Positions 36,378 through 48,123 are shown, counted from the first letter of the stretch. The stretch: DNA of 64,000 nucleotides from Pseudanabaena yagii GIHE-NHR1 (GCF_012863495.1 NZ_JAAVJL010000002.1:312501-376500); one strand, 5' to 3'. The notes: a model not told the origin generated them from the sequence alone. Made by a program: numbers and translations.

Positions 36378-39300
36378 ATGAATAAGCCTACTCTTGTTAC
36401 TCCTGCCTTCGTTCTACCAGATCTTGTAGAAATCCAGCGGGAGAGTTTTCGATGGTTCCTAGAAGAAGGACTTATTGAAGAGCTTGAGAGTTTCTCACCG
36501 ATTACAGATTATACGGGCAAAATGGAACTCCATTTTATTGCCAAAGATTATAAACTCAAGCGTCCAAAATATAGTGTTGATGAGTCCAAACGTCGGGATG
36601 CCACCTATGCCGTACAGATGTACGTTCCCACGAGGCTTATTAATAAAGAAACAGGAGAAATAAAAGAGCAAGAAGTTTTTATTGGCGATCTGCCCCTGAT
36701 GACAGATCGTGGAACCTTTATTATTAACGGCGCTGAGCGAGTCATCGTCAATCAGATCGTCCGTAGTCCTGGGGTTTATTACAAACAAGAAATCGACAAA
36801 AACGGTCGCCGTACCTACAACGCCAGCCTCATTCCCAACCGAGGCGCATGGCTGAAGTTTGAAACTGATAAGAATGATCTTGTCTGGGTGCGTATCGACA
36901 AAACTCGTAAACTATCGGCACAGGTATTGCTTAAAGCGATCGGCTTAAGTGATTCCGAAATTTTGGATGCCCTCACTCATCGAGAGTATTTCCAAAAGAC
37001 CATTGATAAAGAAGGTCAGTTTGACGAAGACGAAGCCCTTAAAGAGCTTTATCGGAAACTACGTCCAGGTGAGCCACCTACAGAGTCTGGTGGTCGTGAA
37101 CTATTGCGATCGCGCTTCTTCGATCCTAAGCGCTATGACCTCGGCAAAGTTGGACGTTACAAGCTCAACAAGAAACTACGTCTTAATACCCCTGACACCG
37201 TGCGGGTATTAACAGAGAAGGACATTCTCACCGCAATTAACTACTTGATTAACCTCAAGTTTGATATCGGCGAAATTGACGACATTGACCACTTAGGCAA
37301 CCGTCGTGTACGTTCCGTTGGTGAATTGCTACAAAACCAAGTCCGTGTGGGCTTAAACCGTCTTGAAAGAATTATCCGTGAACGGATGACCGTTTCTGAT
37401 GTTGATGCCCTTACGCCTGCATCATTGGTCAACCCTAAGCCCCTAGTTGCCGCAATCAAGGAATTCTTTGGTTCCAGCCAACTGTCTCAGTTTATGGATC
37501 AAACCAATCCTCTTGCTGAGCTTACCCATAAGCGTCGTCTCAGCGCCCTTGGTCCTGGCGGTCTGACTCGTGAACGCGCAGGCTTTGCGGTACGGGATAT
37601 TCACCCTAGCCACTATGGTCGCATCTGCCCCATCGAAACTCCTGAAGGCCCTAACGCAGGTCTAATTGGTTCCTTGGCAACCCATGCCCGTGTTAACCAG
37701 TACGGTTTCATTGAGACTCCTTACTATGCAGTCGAGAACGGCAAGGTACTGAAAAACCAAGAGCCGATCTACATGACAGCCGACGAGGAAGATGAATTCC
37801 GTGTTGCTCCTGGTGACGTAGCTACCAATGAAGAAGGCTACATTTTTAACGAAATTGTGCCAATTCGTTACCGTCAGGAATGGGGGACGGCATCTCCTGA
37901 AGAAATCGACTATGTAGCAGTTTCTCCCGTACAGATTATTTCAGTAGCAACATCACTAATTCCTTTCCTTGAACATGATGATGCTAACCGCGCCCTGATG
38001 GGATCGAACATGCAACGTCAAGCAGTTCCTCTCTTGCGTCCTGAACGTCCCCTAGTTGGTACTGGTCTGGAAGCACAGGCAGCCCGTGACTCAGGGATGG
38101 TGATTGTCTCACGAGTTACAGGTGAAGTGTCCTACGTTTCTGCTGATGAAATTCGCGTCAGAGCCGATGATACGGGTATCGAGAGCATCTACCGTCTGCA
38201 AAAGTATCAGCGATCGAACCAAGACACTTGCTTAAATCAGCGTCCTCTGGTTTGGGTTGGTGATAGCGTTGTCGCTGGGCAAGTGCTTGCTGATGGCTCC
38301 GCAACGGAAGGCGGCGAAATTGCTCTCGGACAGAATATTCTCGTTGCCTATATGCCTTGGGAAGGCTACAACTACGAAGACGCGATCCTAATCAATGAGC
38401 GTCTCGTAATTGATGATGTTTACACCTCAATTCATGTTGAAAAATACGAAATTGAAGCGCGTCAAACTAAATTAGGGCCTGAAGAAATCACTCGCGAAAT
38501 TCCTAACGTTGGTGAAGATTCTCTGCGTAACCTTGATGAACAGGGCATTATCCGCATCGGTGCTTGGGTAAGTTCTGGAGAAATCCTCGTTGGCAAGGTG
38601 ACACCTAAGGGTGAATCCGATCAGCCTCCTGAAGAAAAACTATTAAGAGCTATCTTTGGTGAAAAGGCACGTGATGTGAGAGATAACTCCTTGCGCGTAC
38701 CTAACGGTGAAAAGGGTCGCGTTGTTGATGTGCGCGTATTTACTCGCGAACAAGGCGATGAGTTGCCCCCTGGGGCAAACATGGTCGTCCGTGTTTATGT
38801 TGCTCAAAAGCGCAAGATTCAAGTCGGCGACAAGATGGCAGGTCGTCACGGTAATAAGGGCATTATTTCTCGAATTTTACCCAAGGAAGATATGCCTTTC
38901 TTGCCCGATGGCACTCCCCTCGACATCGTGTTGAACCCTCTGGGTGTACCTTCACGGATGAACGTCGGACAGGTGTTTGAATGCTTGCTCGGTTGGGCTG
39001 CGGAAAACTTGAACGCTCGCTTTAAGATCGTACCTTTTGATGAAATGTATGGCGAAGAAGCATCGCGTGAGTTGGTACATGGTCAGCTAGAACACGCTCG
39101 TAATCACACTGGCAAGGATTGGGTATTTAATGATGAATTCCCAGGTAAATTGACAGTCTATGATGGACGCACTGGCGAACCCTTCGATCAGCCTGTGACC
39201 GTTGGTAAGGCATATATGCTGAAACTGGTTCACCTTGTTGATGACAAGATCCATGCCCGTTCTACTGGTCCTTACTCTCTGGTTACGCAGCAGCCTCTTG

Positions 39301-39680
39301 GTGGTAAAGCTCAACAGGGTGGTCAGCGTTTTGGAGAAATGGAAGTATGGGCGTTGGAAGCCTTCGGTGCTGCCTATATTCTCCAAGAATTGCTCACGGT
39401 CAAGTCTGACGATATGACAGGACGTAACGAAGCCCTCAATGCGATCGTTAAGGGTCATGCAATTCCTCGTCCTGGTACACCTGAATCATTCAAGGTATTG
39501 GTACGCGAACTTCAGTCTCTCTGCTTAGATGTGTCAGTTCATAAGCTATCAGAAGATGGCAGTAACCAAGATACCGAAGTTGATCTAATGGTGGATGTTG
39601 GCTCTCGCCGCACCCCTAGTCGCCCAACCTACGAGTCAATCTATCGAGGCGACATTAACTTTGATGAGGACGATGATTAG
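36378..39680 (+). CDS. rpoB: DNA-directed RNA polymerase subunit beta
   Basis: 1100 residues, the normal cyanobacterial length. Visible landmarks: N-terminal [20 protein letters not shown], the rifampicin region [50 protein letters not shown], the catalytic-centre region [23 protein letters not shown], and the C-terminal [20 protein letters not shown]. First gene of rpoB-rpoC1-rpoC2. Confidence 0.98.
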   Translation: MNKPTLVTPAFVLPDLVEIQRESFRWFLEEGLIEELESFSPITDYTGKMELHFIAKDYKLKRPKYSVDESKRRDATYAVQMYVPTRLINKETGEIKEQEVFIGDLPLMTDRGTFIINGAERVIVNQIVRSPGVYYKQEIDKNGRRTYNASLIPNRGAWLKFETDKNDLVWVRIDKTRKLSAQVLLKAIGLSDSEILDALTHREYFQKTIDKEGQFDEDEALKELYRKLRPGEPPTESGGRELLRSRFFDPKRYDLGKVGRYKLNKKLRLNTPDTVRVLTEKDILTAINYLINLKFDIGEIDDIDHLGNRRVRSVGELLQNQVRVGLNRLERIIRERMTVSDVDALTPASLVNPKPLVAAIKEFFGSSQLSQFMDQTNPLAELTHKRRLSALGPGGLTRERAGFAVRDIHPSHYGRICPIETPEGPNAGLIGSLATHARVNQYGFIETPYYAVENGKVLKNQEPIYMTADEEDEFRVAPGDVATNEEGYIFNEIVPIRYRQEWGTASPEEIDYVAVSPVQIISVATSLIPFLEHDDANRALMGSNMQRQAVPLLRPERPLVGTGLEAQAARDSGMVIVSRVTGEVSYVSADEIRVRADDTGIESIYRLQKYQRSNQDTCLNQRPLVWVGDSVVAGQVLADGSATEGGEIALGQNILVAYMPWEGYNYEDAILINERLVIDDVYTSIHVEKYEIEARQTKLGPEEITREIPNVGEDSLRNLDEQGIIRIGAWVSSGEILVGKVTPKGESDQPPEEKLLRAIFGEKARDVRDNSLRVPNGEKGRVVDVRVFTREQGDELPPGANMVVRVYVAQKRKIQVGDKMAGRHGNKGIISRILPKEDMPFLPDGTPLDIVLNPLGVPSRMNVGQVFECLLGWAAENLNARFKIVPFDEMYGEEASRELVHGQLEHARNHTGKDWVFNDEFPGKLTVYDGRTGEPFDQPVTVGKAYMLKLVHLVDDKIHARSTGPYSLVTQQPLGGKAQQGGQRFGEMEVWALEAFGAAYILQELLTVKSDDMTGRNEALNAIVKGHAIPRPGTPESFKVLVRELQSLCLDVSVHKLSEDGSNQDTEVDLMVDVGSRRTPSRPTYESIYRGDINFDEDDD

Positions 39681-39700
39681 GTTTGAGTTTTAGTGATTAT

Positions 39701-39784
39701 TAATGGGTGATTGGTAATCGGTAATTGGTAATGGGTGAACTAATCAATTCCCAATTACCAATCCCCAATTACCAATACCCAATT
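39701..39784. repeat. Degenerate inverted repeat between rpoB and rpoC1
   Basis: GATTGGTAATCGGTAATTGG and similar units face CCCAATTACCAATCCCC and ACCAATACCCAATTA across CTAA. It would form a long imperfect hairpin in the operon mRNA and belongs to the same short-repeat class as the insertion in gcvP. Confidence 0.8.
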
Positions 39785-39824
39785 AAGAATATAAATACGC
39801 AATTAATTAAGGACGTTGTAACGT

Positions 39825-41861
39825 ATGGCGAAAGTGGAACAGCGATTTGACTATGTCAAGATTGGCTTGGCATCACCCGATCGCATTCGTAAATGGGGCG
39901 AACGTGTTCTACCAAATGGCAGTTTGGTTGGTGAAGTCACAAAACCTGAAACAATTAACTACCGCACACTCAAGCCAGAAATGGATGGCTTATTCTGTGA
40001 GCGCATTTTTGGTCCTGCGAAGGACTGGGAATGTCATTGTGGCAAATATAAACGGGTGCGCCATCGTGGTATTGTTTGCGAGCGCTGTGGTGTAGAAGTT
40101 ACGGAGTCGCGAGTACGCCGTCACCGCATGGGCTTCATTAAGCTAGCCGCTTCAGTTACCCATGTATGGTATCTCAAGGGTATTCCTAGCTATATGGCAA
40201 CCCTGCTGGATATGCCTTTGCGCGATGTGGAACAAATTGTTTACTTTAACGCCTACGTTGTCCTCAATCCTGGGATTGAAACTGAGGTAGATGGAGTTGT
40301 TGTATCCGTCAATAGCCGTGAAATTCGCATTCGGGGCATTGATGGCGTAGAACGCGCTCACTTATTGCATCCGAAGCATGTACCAACGGTTCATGAGAAT
40401 CAAGTGGTTGAAGCGGGTGAAGCGATCGCTAGTGCCTACAATCTTTCTTACAAGCAGCTATTGACTGAAGATCAATGGATCGATCTTGAAGATCAAATCT
40501 ATGCTGAAGATCCTGTTTTAGATGGCATTGAAGTTGGTATTGGTGCTGAAGCAATTAAGCAATTATTGCAAAACATCAATCTTGAAAAAGAAGCTGAGCG
40601 ACTTCGTACTGATATTGAAAATTCCAAAGGGCAAAAACGCGCCAAGTTAATTAAGCGCTTGCGCGTGGTTGACAACTTTGTGGCAACTGGCTCAAAGCCT
40701 GACTGGATGGTACTCGATGTCATTCCTGTAATTCCGCCTGACTTGCGCCCAATGGTGCAGTTGGACGGTGGACGTTTTGCGACTAGCGACTTGAATGATC
40801 TTTACCGTCGCGTGATCAACCGTAATAATCGTCTGGCGCGTTTGCAGGAAATTCTCGCTCCTGAAATTATTGTCCGTAATGAAAAGCGGATGTTGCAAGA
40901 AGCGGTAGATGCCTTGATCGATAACGGTCGTCGTGGTCGGACTGTGGTTGGCGCAAATAATCGTCCCCTCAAATCTCTCTCTGACATTATCGAAGGTAAG
41001 CAAGGTCGTTTCCGTCAAAACTTGCTCGGTAAACGGGTTGACTATTCGGGACGTTCGGTAATCGTCGTTGGTCCTAACCTGAAGATTCACCAATGTGGTC
41101 TGCCCAAGGAAATGGCGATCGAGCTATTCCAACCCTTTGTAATTCATCGCTTGATCAAAACGGGCTTGGTGAATAATATCAAGGCTGCGAAAAAGCTAAT
41201 TCAACGTAATGATCCAGCCGTTTGGGATGTACTCGAAGATGTAATTCGTGAACACCCTGTAATGCTGAACCGCGCTCCGACGCTTCACCGTTTGGGCATT
41301 CAAGCTTTTGAACCATTGCTAGTCAGTGGTCGGGCGATTCAACTGCATCCCCTTGTATGTCCTGCCTTTAACGCCGACTTTGACGGTGACCAAATGGCGG
41401 TTCACGTCCCCCTATCCATTGAAGCTCAGGCAGAAGCCCGTCTGTTGATGTTGGCTTCTAACAACATTCTCTCGCCTGCAACGGGTCGTCCTATCGTCAC
41501 ACCTAGCCAAGATATGGTTTTGGGTTGTTATTACCTCACTACGGAAAACCCCTATAAGCAAAAGGGAACAGGTCGTTATTTTGCTAATTTCAATGATGTG
41601 GTGATGGCTTACGAGCAGGGTGAAATTGATATTCACTCCAGTGTATGGGTGCGCTTTGACGGCATTATTGAAGGTCAAGGTGAGGAAAAAGACACCGAAG
41701 ACCCAAAGGTCACAACCTTAGAAGATGGTACTAAAGTCAAAGAATTCCCATTCCGTCGTATTCGTGAGGACGCTGAAGGTGGCTTGATTTCACAGTATGT
41801 CAAAACTACTCCTGGACGGGTGATTTTCAATCAGGCAATTTATGCATCACTAGCTAGCTAA
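39825..41861 (+). CDS. rpoC1: DNA-directed RNA polymerase subunit gamma (RpoC1)
   Basis: N-terminal part of beta', separate in cyanobacteria. Landmarks: zinc site (CHCGKYK...CERCGVEV, ~71-91), [44 protein letters not shown] and the catalytic [12 protein letters not shown]. At 678 residues it is longer than the ~625 I know for other cyanobacteria. The excess is a block of ~55 residues (about 151-206) between YVVLNPG and [12 protein letters not shown], absent from E. coli beta' as I remember it. That block looks like a small beta-barrel (VDGVVVSVN...VVEAGEAIA). The rest of the protein is regular. Confidence 0.96.
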   Translation: MAKVEQRFDYVKIGLASPDRIRKWGERVLPNGSLVGEVTKPETINYRTLKPEMDGLFCERIFGPAKDWECHCGKYKRVRHRGIVCERCGVEVTESRVRRHRMGFIKLAASVTHVWYLKGIPSYMATLLDMPLRDVEQIVYFNAYVVLNPGIETEVDGVVVSVNSREIRIRGIDGVERAHLLHPKHVPTVHENQVVEAGEAIASAYNLSYKQLLTEDQWIDLEDQIYAEDPVLDGIEVGIGAEAIKQLLQNINLEKEAERLRTDIENSKGQKRAKLIKRLRVVDNFVATGSKPDWMVLDVIPVIPPDLRPMVQLDGGRFATSDLNDLYRRVINRNNRLARLQEILAPEIIVRNEKRMLQEAVDALIDNGRRGRTVVGANNRPLKSLSDIIEGKQGRFRQNLLGKRVDYSGRSVIVVGPNLKIHQCGLPKEMAIELFQPFVIHRLIKTGLVNNIKAAKKLIQRNDPAVWDVLEDVIREHPVMLNRAPTLHRLGIQAFEPLLVSGRAIQLHPLVCPAFNADFDGDQMAVHVPLSIEAQAEARLLMLASNNILSPATGRPIVTPSQDMVLGCYYLTTENPYKQKGTGRYFANFNDVVMAYEQGEIDIHSSVWVRFDGIIEGQGEEKDTEDPKVTTLEDGTKVKEFPFRRIREDAEGGLISQYVKTTPGRVIFNQAIYASLAS

Positions 41862-41865
41862 ATGT

Positions 41866-41898
41866 TAAGAGAAACAGTGCAAAGCACTGTTTCTCTTA
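41866..41898. repeat. Perfect 15-bp hairpin between rpoC1 and rpoC2 (GC-AAA-GC centre)
   Basis: TAAGAGAAACAGTGC and its exact complement around AAA, four bases after the rpoC1 stop. Without a U-run it need not terminate; it could adjust rpoC2 levels or mRNA processing. Confidence 0.8.
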
Positions 41899-41947
41899 CA
41901 GCATAAAAATTTGAACTAATTACAAGATTATTTAATAGCTTAATACC

Positions 41948-44900
41948 ATGGCAGATTTCACGATTAGCAACACGGATTCGCCTGAAGAAAAGAAGCCTCA
42001 ACGCTTTATTAACCGTACCATTGACAAAGGACAGCTAAAAAAGCTGATTGCTTGGGCTTTTACCCATTATGGAACTACTAGCGCTGCTAACGTTGCTGAC
42101 CAATTGAAAGCGTTAGGCTTTCGCTATGCAACTCAGGCAGGAGTATCGATCAGTATCGAGGATTTACAAGTTCCTGCCAGTAAGAAGGCTTTGCTAGCAG
42201 CAGCAGAACAGGAAATCGAAGAAACTGAAAGTCGTTATACCAGAGGTGAAATTACTGAGGTAGAACGTTTCCAAAAAGTAATTGATACATGGAACGTGAC
42301 TAACGAGAACCTCAAGGATGAGGTGGTGAAAAACTTTAAGAGTAATAACCCTCTTAACTCCGTTTACATGATGGCTTTCTCTGGAGCGCGGGGTAATATC
42401 TCGCAGGTGCGTCAGCTAGTCGGTATGCGTGGCTTGATGGCAGATCCTCAAGGGGAAATCATTGACTTACCAATTAAAACCAACTTCCGTGAAGGTTTGA
42501 CAGTTACCGAGTACATCATTTCTTCCTACGGTGCACGTAAAGGGCTGGTAGATACAGCACTACGGACGGCAGACTCTGGCTACCTCACCCGTCGTCTAGT
42601 AGACGTATCGCAGGATGTGATCGTTCGGGAAAATGATTGCGGTACTACTCGTGGCATTCGTCTAAAAGCAATGCGTGATGGGGAGAAGACCTTAATTAAG
42701 CTTTCTGATCGCCTATTTGGTCGTGTCGCTGCCGAAGATATCGTTGATCCGAAGACTGGCGAAGTGATCGTCATGCGGAACCAAGAGATTTCTGAAGATC
42801 TCTCCTTGGCAGTGCAAAAGGCTGGTGTTGAAGAAGTTTGTGTCCGCTCGGCATTTACCTGTGAATCGACGCGATCGGTTTGCCAAATGTGCTATGGCTG
42901 GAGCTTGGCTCACGCCGAACTAGTAGATATTGGTGAAGCTGTAGGGATTATCGCCGCACAGTCCATCGGTGAACCTGGTACACAGCTAACCATGCGTACC
43001 TTCCACACTGGTGGTGTATTTACTGGGGAAGTTGCGGAACAACAACGAGCTCCCCATGATGGTGTTGTTAAGTATAGCAAAAAGCTGAAAGTTCGCCCCA
43101 TGCGTACCCGTCACGGTGAAGATGCATTTATCGTGGAAGCGAATGGCGATTTCACCTTAGAAAGCTCTGAAGGTAAGCGTGTATATGCGGTCACCCAAGG
43201 TTCGACTCTCTTAGTTAGTGATGGTCAGAAGGTAACTCAAGGTCAGTTAATGGCTGAGGTTGCGGCTACAGGTCGGACTGCACGTAAGACTACAGAGAAG
43301 GCAACTAAGGCTCTCAACACTGGTTTAGCAGGTGAAGTCTTATTCTCTGATCTGGCGATCGAAGAAAAGAAAGACCGTCAAGGTAACACCAGTTATGTAG
43401 CTCGTGGTGAAAAAGGTCGGGTTTGGGTCTTGGCTGGCGAAGTTTATAACTTGCCCCCCGGTGCTGAGCCAACTGTCAAGAATGAACAACAAGTCGTTGA
43501 AGGTGATGTTTTAGCCGAAACTCGCTTGATTACTGAACATGGTGGTGTGGTACGTCTCAGCGAAGAAGACAGCCGCCATAATCGCGAAGTGGAAATTATT
43601 ACGGCTTCGGTAGTGCTTGATCAGGCGATCGTGAAGGAAGAAAGCTATCAAGGTCGTGAACATTATGTTCTCGAAACTCAAGGTGGTCAAAGCTTCTCCC
43701 TCAAGGCTTCCCCTGGAACTAAGCTAACCAATAATCAGGTAGTTGCAGAGCTGATTGATGATACTTACCACACCAAGAGTGGCGGTATTATCAAGTTTGC
43801 AGGTGTGGAAGTTGCTAAGCGCAGCAAGGGCAAACAGGGCTATGAGGTCGTCAAGGGCGGTACTTTGCTCTGGATTCCTGAGGAAACCCATGAAGTCAAC
43901 AAGGATGCTTCGTTGTTGATGGTCGAAGAAAACCAGTTTATCGAAGCTGGTACGGAAGTTGTGAAGGATATCTTCAGCCAAACCGCAGGTGTTGTCGAAG
44001 TCTTCCAAAAGAATGATATTTTGCGCGAAATCGTGATTAAACCAGGGGATTTGCACTTGGTTGATGATCCGCAAACAGCGATGCAAAAGAATGGCTCTTT
44101 GGCTTACCCCGGCACAGAAATCATGCCCGGATTGGTTTCACCTGAATTGCGCTATGTGGAATATTTGGATTCCACAGAAGGACCTGCGTTGCTTTTGCGT
44201 CCAGTAGAAGAATACCAAGTACCTGATGTTCCTACGGTTCCTAGCCAAGAGTCGGTAAACCAAGAAGGTCGTTCCATCGGGTTGCGGGCTGTGCAACGCA
44301 TTCCCTATAAGGATGGCGATCGCGTTAAGGCGATCGATAGCGTTGAGTTACTCAAAACTCAGTTGTTGTTAGAAGTTGATACCGATGCGCCTCAATTGGC
44401 AGCCGATATCGAGTTTATTCCTAACGACAAAGACCCCGGTAGCTTGCGTTTGCAACTGGTAATTCTTGAATCCCTCGTGATTCGTCAAGATACCTCTGGC
44501 GATCCTGCCCATAGCAACTCGCGCACCCGTCTGCTTGTAAATGATGGTGATCGCATTGACCCCGGGGCAGTTGTCGCTCGTACCGAAATTCTTTGCAAAC
44601 GTGCGGGACAAATTCGCGGTATTCGCCAAGGCTCGGAAGTAGTACGCCGCTTGCTCGTAGTTACTGAAGCTGATTGCATTACCACCGATTGTCCTAGCCC
44701 CAGTGTCCAACCTGGAGATTTGCTAAGAGCAGGTGACGAAATTGGCGCAGGTGTAATTACCGAAGAATCAGGTCAAGTCCTCAAAGTTGAAGATGGCAAG
44801 GTTGTCTTCCGTATCGGTCGTCCTTACCTCGTGTCCCCCGGCGCATTGCTGCAAATCCATGATGCTGACCTCGTACAACGGGGTGACAACATTGCGCTAC

Positions 44901-45928
44901 TGGTATTTGAGCGTGCAAAAACAGGGGACATTATCCAAGGTCTACCTCGAATTGAAGAACTGCTCGAAGCCCGTAAGCCTAAGGAAATGTGCGTACTTGC
45001 CCGTACATCTGGTACTGCTCAAGTTACCTATGATTCCGATGATAATCCTGAAGTCAAGATTCTTGGCGATGATGGCACATTGGATGATGACTATTCCTTC
45101 AATGCGGGGCAGAGTGTGATTATCTCCGATGGTCAAAAGGTCTTGGCGGGTGAAGCAATTACCGATGGTCCCGCAAATCCCCATGACATTCTCGACATTT
45201 ACTTCCATGCCTATAAGGAATCCCTTGGCGTGCGTCAAGCGGCACTCCTTGGGTTACAGAAGGTACAAGAGTTCTTAATGAACGAAGTCCAATCGGTATA
45301 CCAATCTCAGGGTGTGGATATTTCCGATAAGCACATTGAGGTAATCGTCAAGCAGATGACCTCCAAGGTACGCATCGAGGATGGTGGCGACACCACTCGT
45401 CTACCAGGGGAACTTGTAGAACTCCATCAAGTTGAGCAAATCAACGAAGCGATGGAAATTACGGGTGGCGCACCTGCGGACTACACGCCTGTATTGATGG
45501 GTATTACCAAGGCAAGTTTGAATACCGACAGCTTTATCTCGGCAGCGAGTTTCCAAGAAACTACTCGTGTTCTCACGGAAGCAGCGATCGAAGGTAAGTC
45601 TGACTGGTTGCGTGGTCTCAAGGAAAACGTCATTATCGGTCGTCTGATTCCTGCGGGTACAGGCTTCAATGCTTACGATACGCCTATCGTTGATGTGGAT
45701 ACTGGCTATGAGCCAGATCTTGGCTATGACGAAGAAGCGGATGATGTAATCATTGATGATAATACTGCCCGTAATTATCAAATCATTGAGCCTCGCATCG
45801 AGCCAATCCGTGTCATTGATAAGCCTCGTAGCCGTCGCAGCTTTGATGATGAGCTAGTAGATGATGATGTGGAATTCGATGATGATGACGATGAAGAAGA
45901 TGACGATGATTTCGATGATGAAGACTAA
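41948..45928 (+). CDS. rpoC2: DNA-directed RNA polymerase subunit beta' (RpoC2)
   Basis: 1326 residues, the C-terminal part of beta' with the large cyanobacterial/plastid insertion of repeated sandwich-barrel motifs (many G-x-L-x-V-x-DGQKVxxGQ units, ~380-1000). Landmarks: [24 protein letters not shown] and the trigger-loop region, the second zinc site (CEST..CQMCYGW), [26 protein letters not shown] and the C-terminal [16 protein letters not shown]. It ends in a strongly acidic tail (~20 Asp/Glu). Confidence 0.97.
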   Translation: MADFTISNTDSPEEKKPQRFINRTIDKGQLKKLIAWAFTHYGTTSAANVADQLKALGFRYATQAGVSISIEDLQVPASKKALLAAAEQEIEETESRYTRGEITEVERFQKVIDTWNVTNENLKDEVVKNFKSNNPLNSVYMMAFSGARGNISQVRQLVGMRGLMADPQGEIIDLPIKTNFREGLTVTEYIISSYGARKGLVDTALRTADSGYLTRRLVDVSQDVIVRENDCGTTRGIRLKAMRDGEKTLIKLSDRLFGRVAAEDIVDPKTGEVIVMRNQEISEDLSLAVQKAGVEEVCVRSAFTCESTRSVCQMCYGWSLAHAELVDIGEAVGIIAAQSIGEPGTQLTMRTFHTGGVFTGEVAEQQRAPHDGVVKYSKKLKVRPMRTRHGEDAFIVEANGDFTLESSEGKRVYAVTQGSTLLVSDGQKVTQGQLMAEVAATGRTARKTTEKATKALNTGLAGEVLFSDLAIEEKKDRQGNTSYVARGEKGRVWVLAGEVYNLPPGAEPTVKNEQQVVEGDVLAETRLITEHGGVVRLSEEDSRHNREVEIITASVVLDQAIVKEESYQGREHYVLETQGGQSFSLKASPGTKLTNNQVVAELIDDTYHTKSGGIIKFAGVEVAKRSKGKQGYEVVKGGTLLWIPEETHEVNKDASLLMVEENQFIEAGTEVVKDIFSQTAGVVEVFQKNDILREIVIKPGDLHLVDDPQTAMQKNGSLAYPGTEIMPGLVSPELRYVEYLDSTEGPALLLRPVEEYQVPDVPTVPSQESVNQEGRSIGLRAVQRIPYKDGDRVKAIDSVELLKTQLLLEVDTDAPQLAADIEFIPNDKDPGSLRLQLVILESLVIRQDTSGDPAHSNSRTRLLVNDGDRIDPGAVVARTEILCKRAGQIRGIRQGSEVVRRLLVVTEADCITTDCPSPSVQPGDLLRAGDEIGAGVITEESGQVLKVEDGKVVFRIGRPYLVSPGALLQIHDADLVQRGDNIALLVFERAKTGDIIQGLPRIEELLEARKPKEMCVLARTSGTAQVTYDSDDNPEVKILGDDGTLDDDYSFNAGQSVIISDGQKVLAGEAITDGPANPHDILDIYFHAYKESLGVRQAALLGLQKVQEFLMNEVQSVYQSQGVDISDKHIEVIVKQMTSKVRIEDGGDTTRLPGELVELHQVEQINEAMEITGGAPADYTPVLMGITKASLNTDSFISAASFQETTRVLTEAAIEGKSDWLRGLKENVIIGRLIPAGTGFNAYDTPIVDVDTGYEPDLGYDEEADDVIIDDNTARNYQIIEPRIEPIRVIDKPRSRRSFDDELVDDDVEFDDDDDEEDDDDFDDED

Positions 45929-45963
45929 CTAAAAAAAGGAGCGCTAGGCGCTCCTTTTTTTAG
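45929..45963. terminator. Intrinsic terminator of the rpoB operon (GC-TAG-GC centre)
   Basis: Perfect 16-bp arms (CTAAAAAAAGGAGCGC) around TAG with a run of seven T after the GC-rich stem, directly after the rpoC2 stop. It separates the operon from gltX. Confidence 0.92.
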
Positions 45964-46022
45964 ATCTCTTGTAGAACCCCGTAGAATGAAGGATAATCGG
46001 ATTTTATAACGTTTACAAATTC

Positions 46023-47471
46023 ATGTCTGTTCGAGTTCGTATTGCACCAAGTCCTACGGGTAACTTACATATAGGCACTGCCCGCACGGCTGTATTTAAT
46101 TGGCTATATGCCCGTCACCACAAGGGGACATTTATTCTCAGGATCGAAGATACCGATCGCGAAAGATCTAAGGATGAATATACTCAAAATATTTTGGAAG
46201 GTTTGGCTTGGTTAGGAATTGATTTTGATGAGGGGCCATTCTTTCAAACCCAACGCAGCGATCGCTATATTGCTACAGTGCAAAAGCTCCTCGATGAAAA
46301 GAAAGCATATTTCTGCTATTGCACAGAAACTGAGCTAGATGCCATGCGGGAAGCTCAAAAAGCAAATAAACAAGCTCCTCGCTACGATAATCGCCATCGC
46401 CATCTTACTGATGAGCAACGTCAAGCCTTTGAAGCCGAAGGTCGTCGTCCTGTAATTCGTTTCATTATTGAGGAACCACGCACGATCGCATGGAATGACC
46501 TCGTACGCGGTACTGTCTCTTGGAGCAGCAGCGATCTCGGCGGTGACATGGTAATTGCTCGTGTTGATGATCAAGGAAAGATTGGGCTGCCTCTGTATAA
46601 CTTTGCGGTGGTTGTGGATGATATCGATATGCAGATTACCCAAGTCATTCGTGGGGAAGACCATATTGCCAATACTGCTAAGCAAATTCTAATTTACGAA
46701 GCTCTCGGTACAACTCCACCTCAGTTTGGACATACACCTCTGATTCTCAATCAGCAAGGTGCGAAAATTTCTAAACGTGATGGTGCGACTTCCGTTTGGG
46801 AATTTCGGAACATGGGCTATATTCCCGAAGCCTTTAATAATTACATGGCTCTACTTGGTTGGTCGCCTTCCGATGGAAAAGAACTCTTTACGATCCAAGA
46901 AGCATCGCAAATCTTCAGTTTTGATCGCGTTAATAAAGCAGGTGCTAGATTTGACTGGGATAAGCTCAATTGGATTAATAGCCAATATTTACATTCTCTA
47001 CCGACTGAAGATGTTTGCGATCGCCTTACTCCCTTTCTCAAAGAATCTGGCTATGACTTGACATCCGTAGATCGTCAATGGTTACTTGATCTCACAAAAC
47101 TGATTGCCCCTAGTTTAACCTTGCTCACTGATGCGGCAACAATTAGCAAGTTCTTCTTTACGGACTTTGAAGACTATACCGATGAAGCGAAAACGACTCT
47201 CCAAGGTGAGGTGATCGCAGGTATTATCACGGCTCTGATTGATGCGCTAAAGGAAACTTCAGATTTAGATGCGGATAGCGCTGGGGAAATTATTAAAGCT
47301 GTCACCAAATCACAGGGTGTAAAGAAAGGTGTGGTAATGAAGTCATTACGGGCTGCCCTCACTGGCGATCTACATGGTCCCGAAATTTTGCCTACCTTTG
47401 TACTTCTCCATCGCAAAGGTTTAGCATTGCCTCGCCTGCAACGAGCTTTAGCTATTAATAGCAATTCTTGA
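46023..47471 (+). CDS. gltX: Glutamyl-tRNA synthetase
   Basis: 482-residue class I synthetase that charges tRNA-Glu (and feeds tetrapyrrole synthesis through Glu-tRNA). HIGH motif PSPTGNLHIGTARTAVFNW at the N-terminus, RIEDTDRERS, RGEDHIANTAKQI, and the KMSKS-equivalent AKISKRDGATS. The C-terminal helical anticodon-binding part is complete. ATG start 60 bp after the rpo terminator, so transcription is probably independent. Confidence 0.96.
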   Translation: MSVRVRIAPSPTGNLHIGTARTAVFNWLYARHHKGTFILRIEDTDRERSKDEYTQNILEGLAWLGIDFDEGPFFQTQRSDRYIATVQKLLDEKKAYFCYCTETELDAMREAQKANKQAPRYDNRHRHLTDEQRQAFEAEGRRPVIRFIIEEPRTIAWNDLVRGTVSWSSSDLGGDMVIARVDDQGKIGLPLYNFAVVVDDIDMQITQVIRGEDHIANTAKQILIYEALGTTPPQFGHTPLILNQQGAKISKRDGATSVWEFRNMGYIPEAFNNYMALLGWSPSDGKELFTIQEASQIFSFDRVNKAGARFDWDKLNWINSQYLHSLPTEDVCDRLTPFLKESGYDLTSVDRQWLLDLTKLIAPSLTLLTDAATISKFFFTDFEDYTDEAKTTLQGEVIAGIITALIDALKETSDLDADSAGEIIKAVTKSQGVKKGVVMKSLRAALTGDLHGPEILPTFVLLHRKGLALPRLQRALAINSNS

Positions 47472-47477
47472 GTTAGT

Positions 47478-47556
47478 TAACGTGAGTTCGAGATAATTTG
47501 AAATGGGCTTAAGGTTTGCTACGCAAACCTTAAGCCCAAAAGTAAAAGCCTTGCGG
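47478..47556 (-). repeat. Composite repeat B, truncated copy 3 (inverted)
   Basis: GTTAACGTGAGTTCGAGATA with ATTTGAAATGGGCTT, a perfect 15-bp hairpin (47505-47537, TAC loop) and AAAAGTAAAAGCC follow the right end of the 61535 copy read in reverse. The second hairpin stops after AAAGCCTTGC. The gap 47472-48123 holds this repeat, the tRNA gene and two more hairpins, and no protein gene. Confidence 0.75.
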
Positions 47557-47672
47557 AGTAAAGATTTTATATGTGCAACGCCGATATGCTCATTAAATGA
47601 CCCATTACCAAAATGGCTATAGAGACTGATGGGGTAACCTTGTCAGTCTCTAAATGTAATGAATTGAAGGAA

Positions 47673-47746
47673 CAGGCTAGGATGGACTCTAACCATCGAC
47701 CGATCGCTTAGAAGGCGATTGCTCTATACAACTGAGCTACTAGCCC
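47673..47746 (-). tRNA. tRNA-Arg (UCU anticodon)
   Basis: The 74-base cloverleaf on the minus strand: acceptor GGGCTAG/CTAGCCT (G1-U72 wobble at the end), D-stem GCTC/GAGC, anticodon stem ATCGC/GCGAT with loop CTTCTAA (anticodon TCT, reads AGA), T-stem GATGG/CCATC. CCA is not encoded. The T-loop is TTAGAGT, where TTCGAGT would be usual, and the D-loop AGTTGTATA has T in place of the second conserved G. The two unusual bases fall at positions 56 and 19, which normally pair. Confidence 0.88.
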
Positions 47747-47834
47747 AAACAAATTCACGGCTTATTATAATACACTGAAAGTCAAATTTTTGGCAATCAG
47801 TTGAAAAATATCATCGTCTAAAAAATTGGGGTAG

Positions 47835-47873
47835 TGCTAAGGGAGGTGGAGCAAAGCGCTGTCTCTCTTAGCA
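47835..47873. repeat. Decayed hairpin (GC-AAA-GC centre)
   Basis: 18-base arms starting TGCTAAGGGAGG with about five mismatches, mostly transitions. The centre GAGC-AAA-GCGCT is conserved and the outer part resembles the rpoC1-rpoC2 hairpin. Confidence 0.6.
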
Positions 47874-47946
47874 TTTAAGCTGTAGAATTTGTTTGAGATT
47901 AAGTCTTGTAAATTCAGTAATCCAATCTATAGTGAAAAACGCTGTA

Positions 47947-47997
47947 AAACTCAGAAGAGAGTTGCGACGCGAAGCGTCGCAACTCTCTTCTGAGTTT
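47947..47997. repeat. Perfect 24-bp hairpin (GC-GAA-GC centre)
   Basis: The arms at 47947-47970 and 47974-47997 (AAACTCAGAAGAGAGTTGCG onwards) are exactly complementary around GAA. It lies ~125 bp upstream of ycf37 in otherwise empty sequence. Confidence 0.85.
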
Positions 47998-48123
47998 ATA
48001 AAACTGTCTACTGCTATAGAATGTGACATTTTGAGAGTAATTTGTTAAAAATTACTTTTTAAACCGTCTCAAGAAATTGCTAGAGTGCAATGATAGACAA
48101 AATTTATTCTGATATATAAAACT

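Noticed and set aside
37241-37459. Antisense open frames within rpoB, rpoC1, rpoC2 and gcvP
   Set aside because: They are shadows of highly conserved coding genes: the sense strand has complete family motifs and the antisense products have none.
47571-47670. Possible small RNA between the truncated repeat and the tRNA gene
   Set aside because: The stretch has a short inverted word (GAGACTGA ... GTCAGTCTC) but no promoter or terminator that I can defend.
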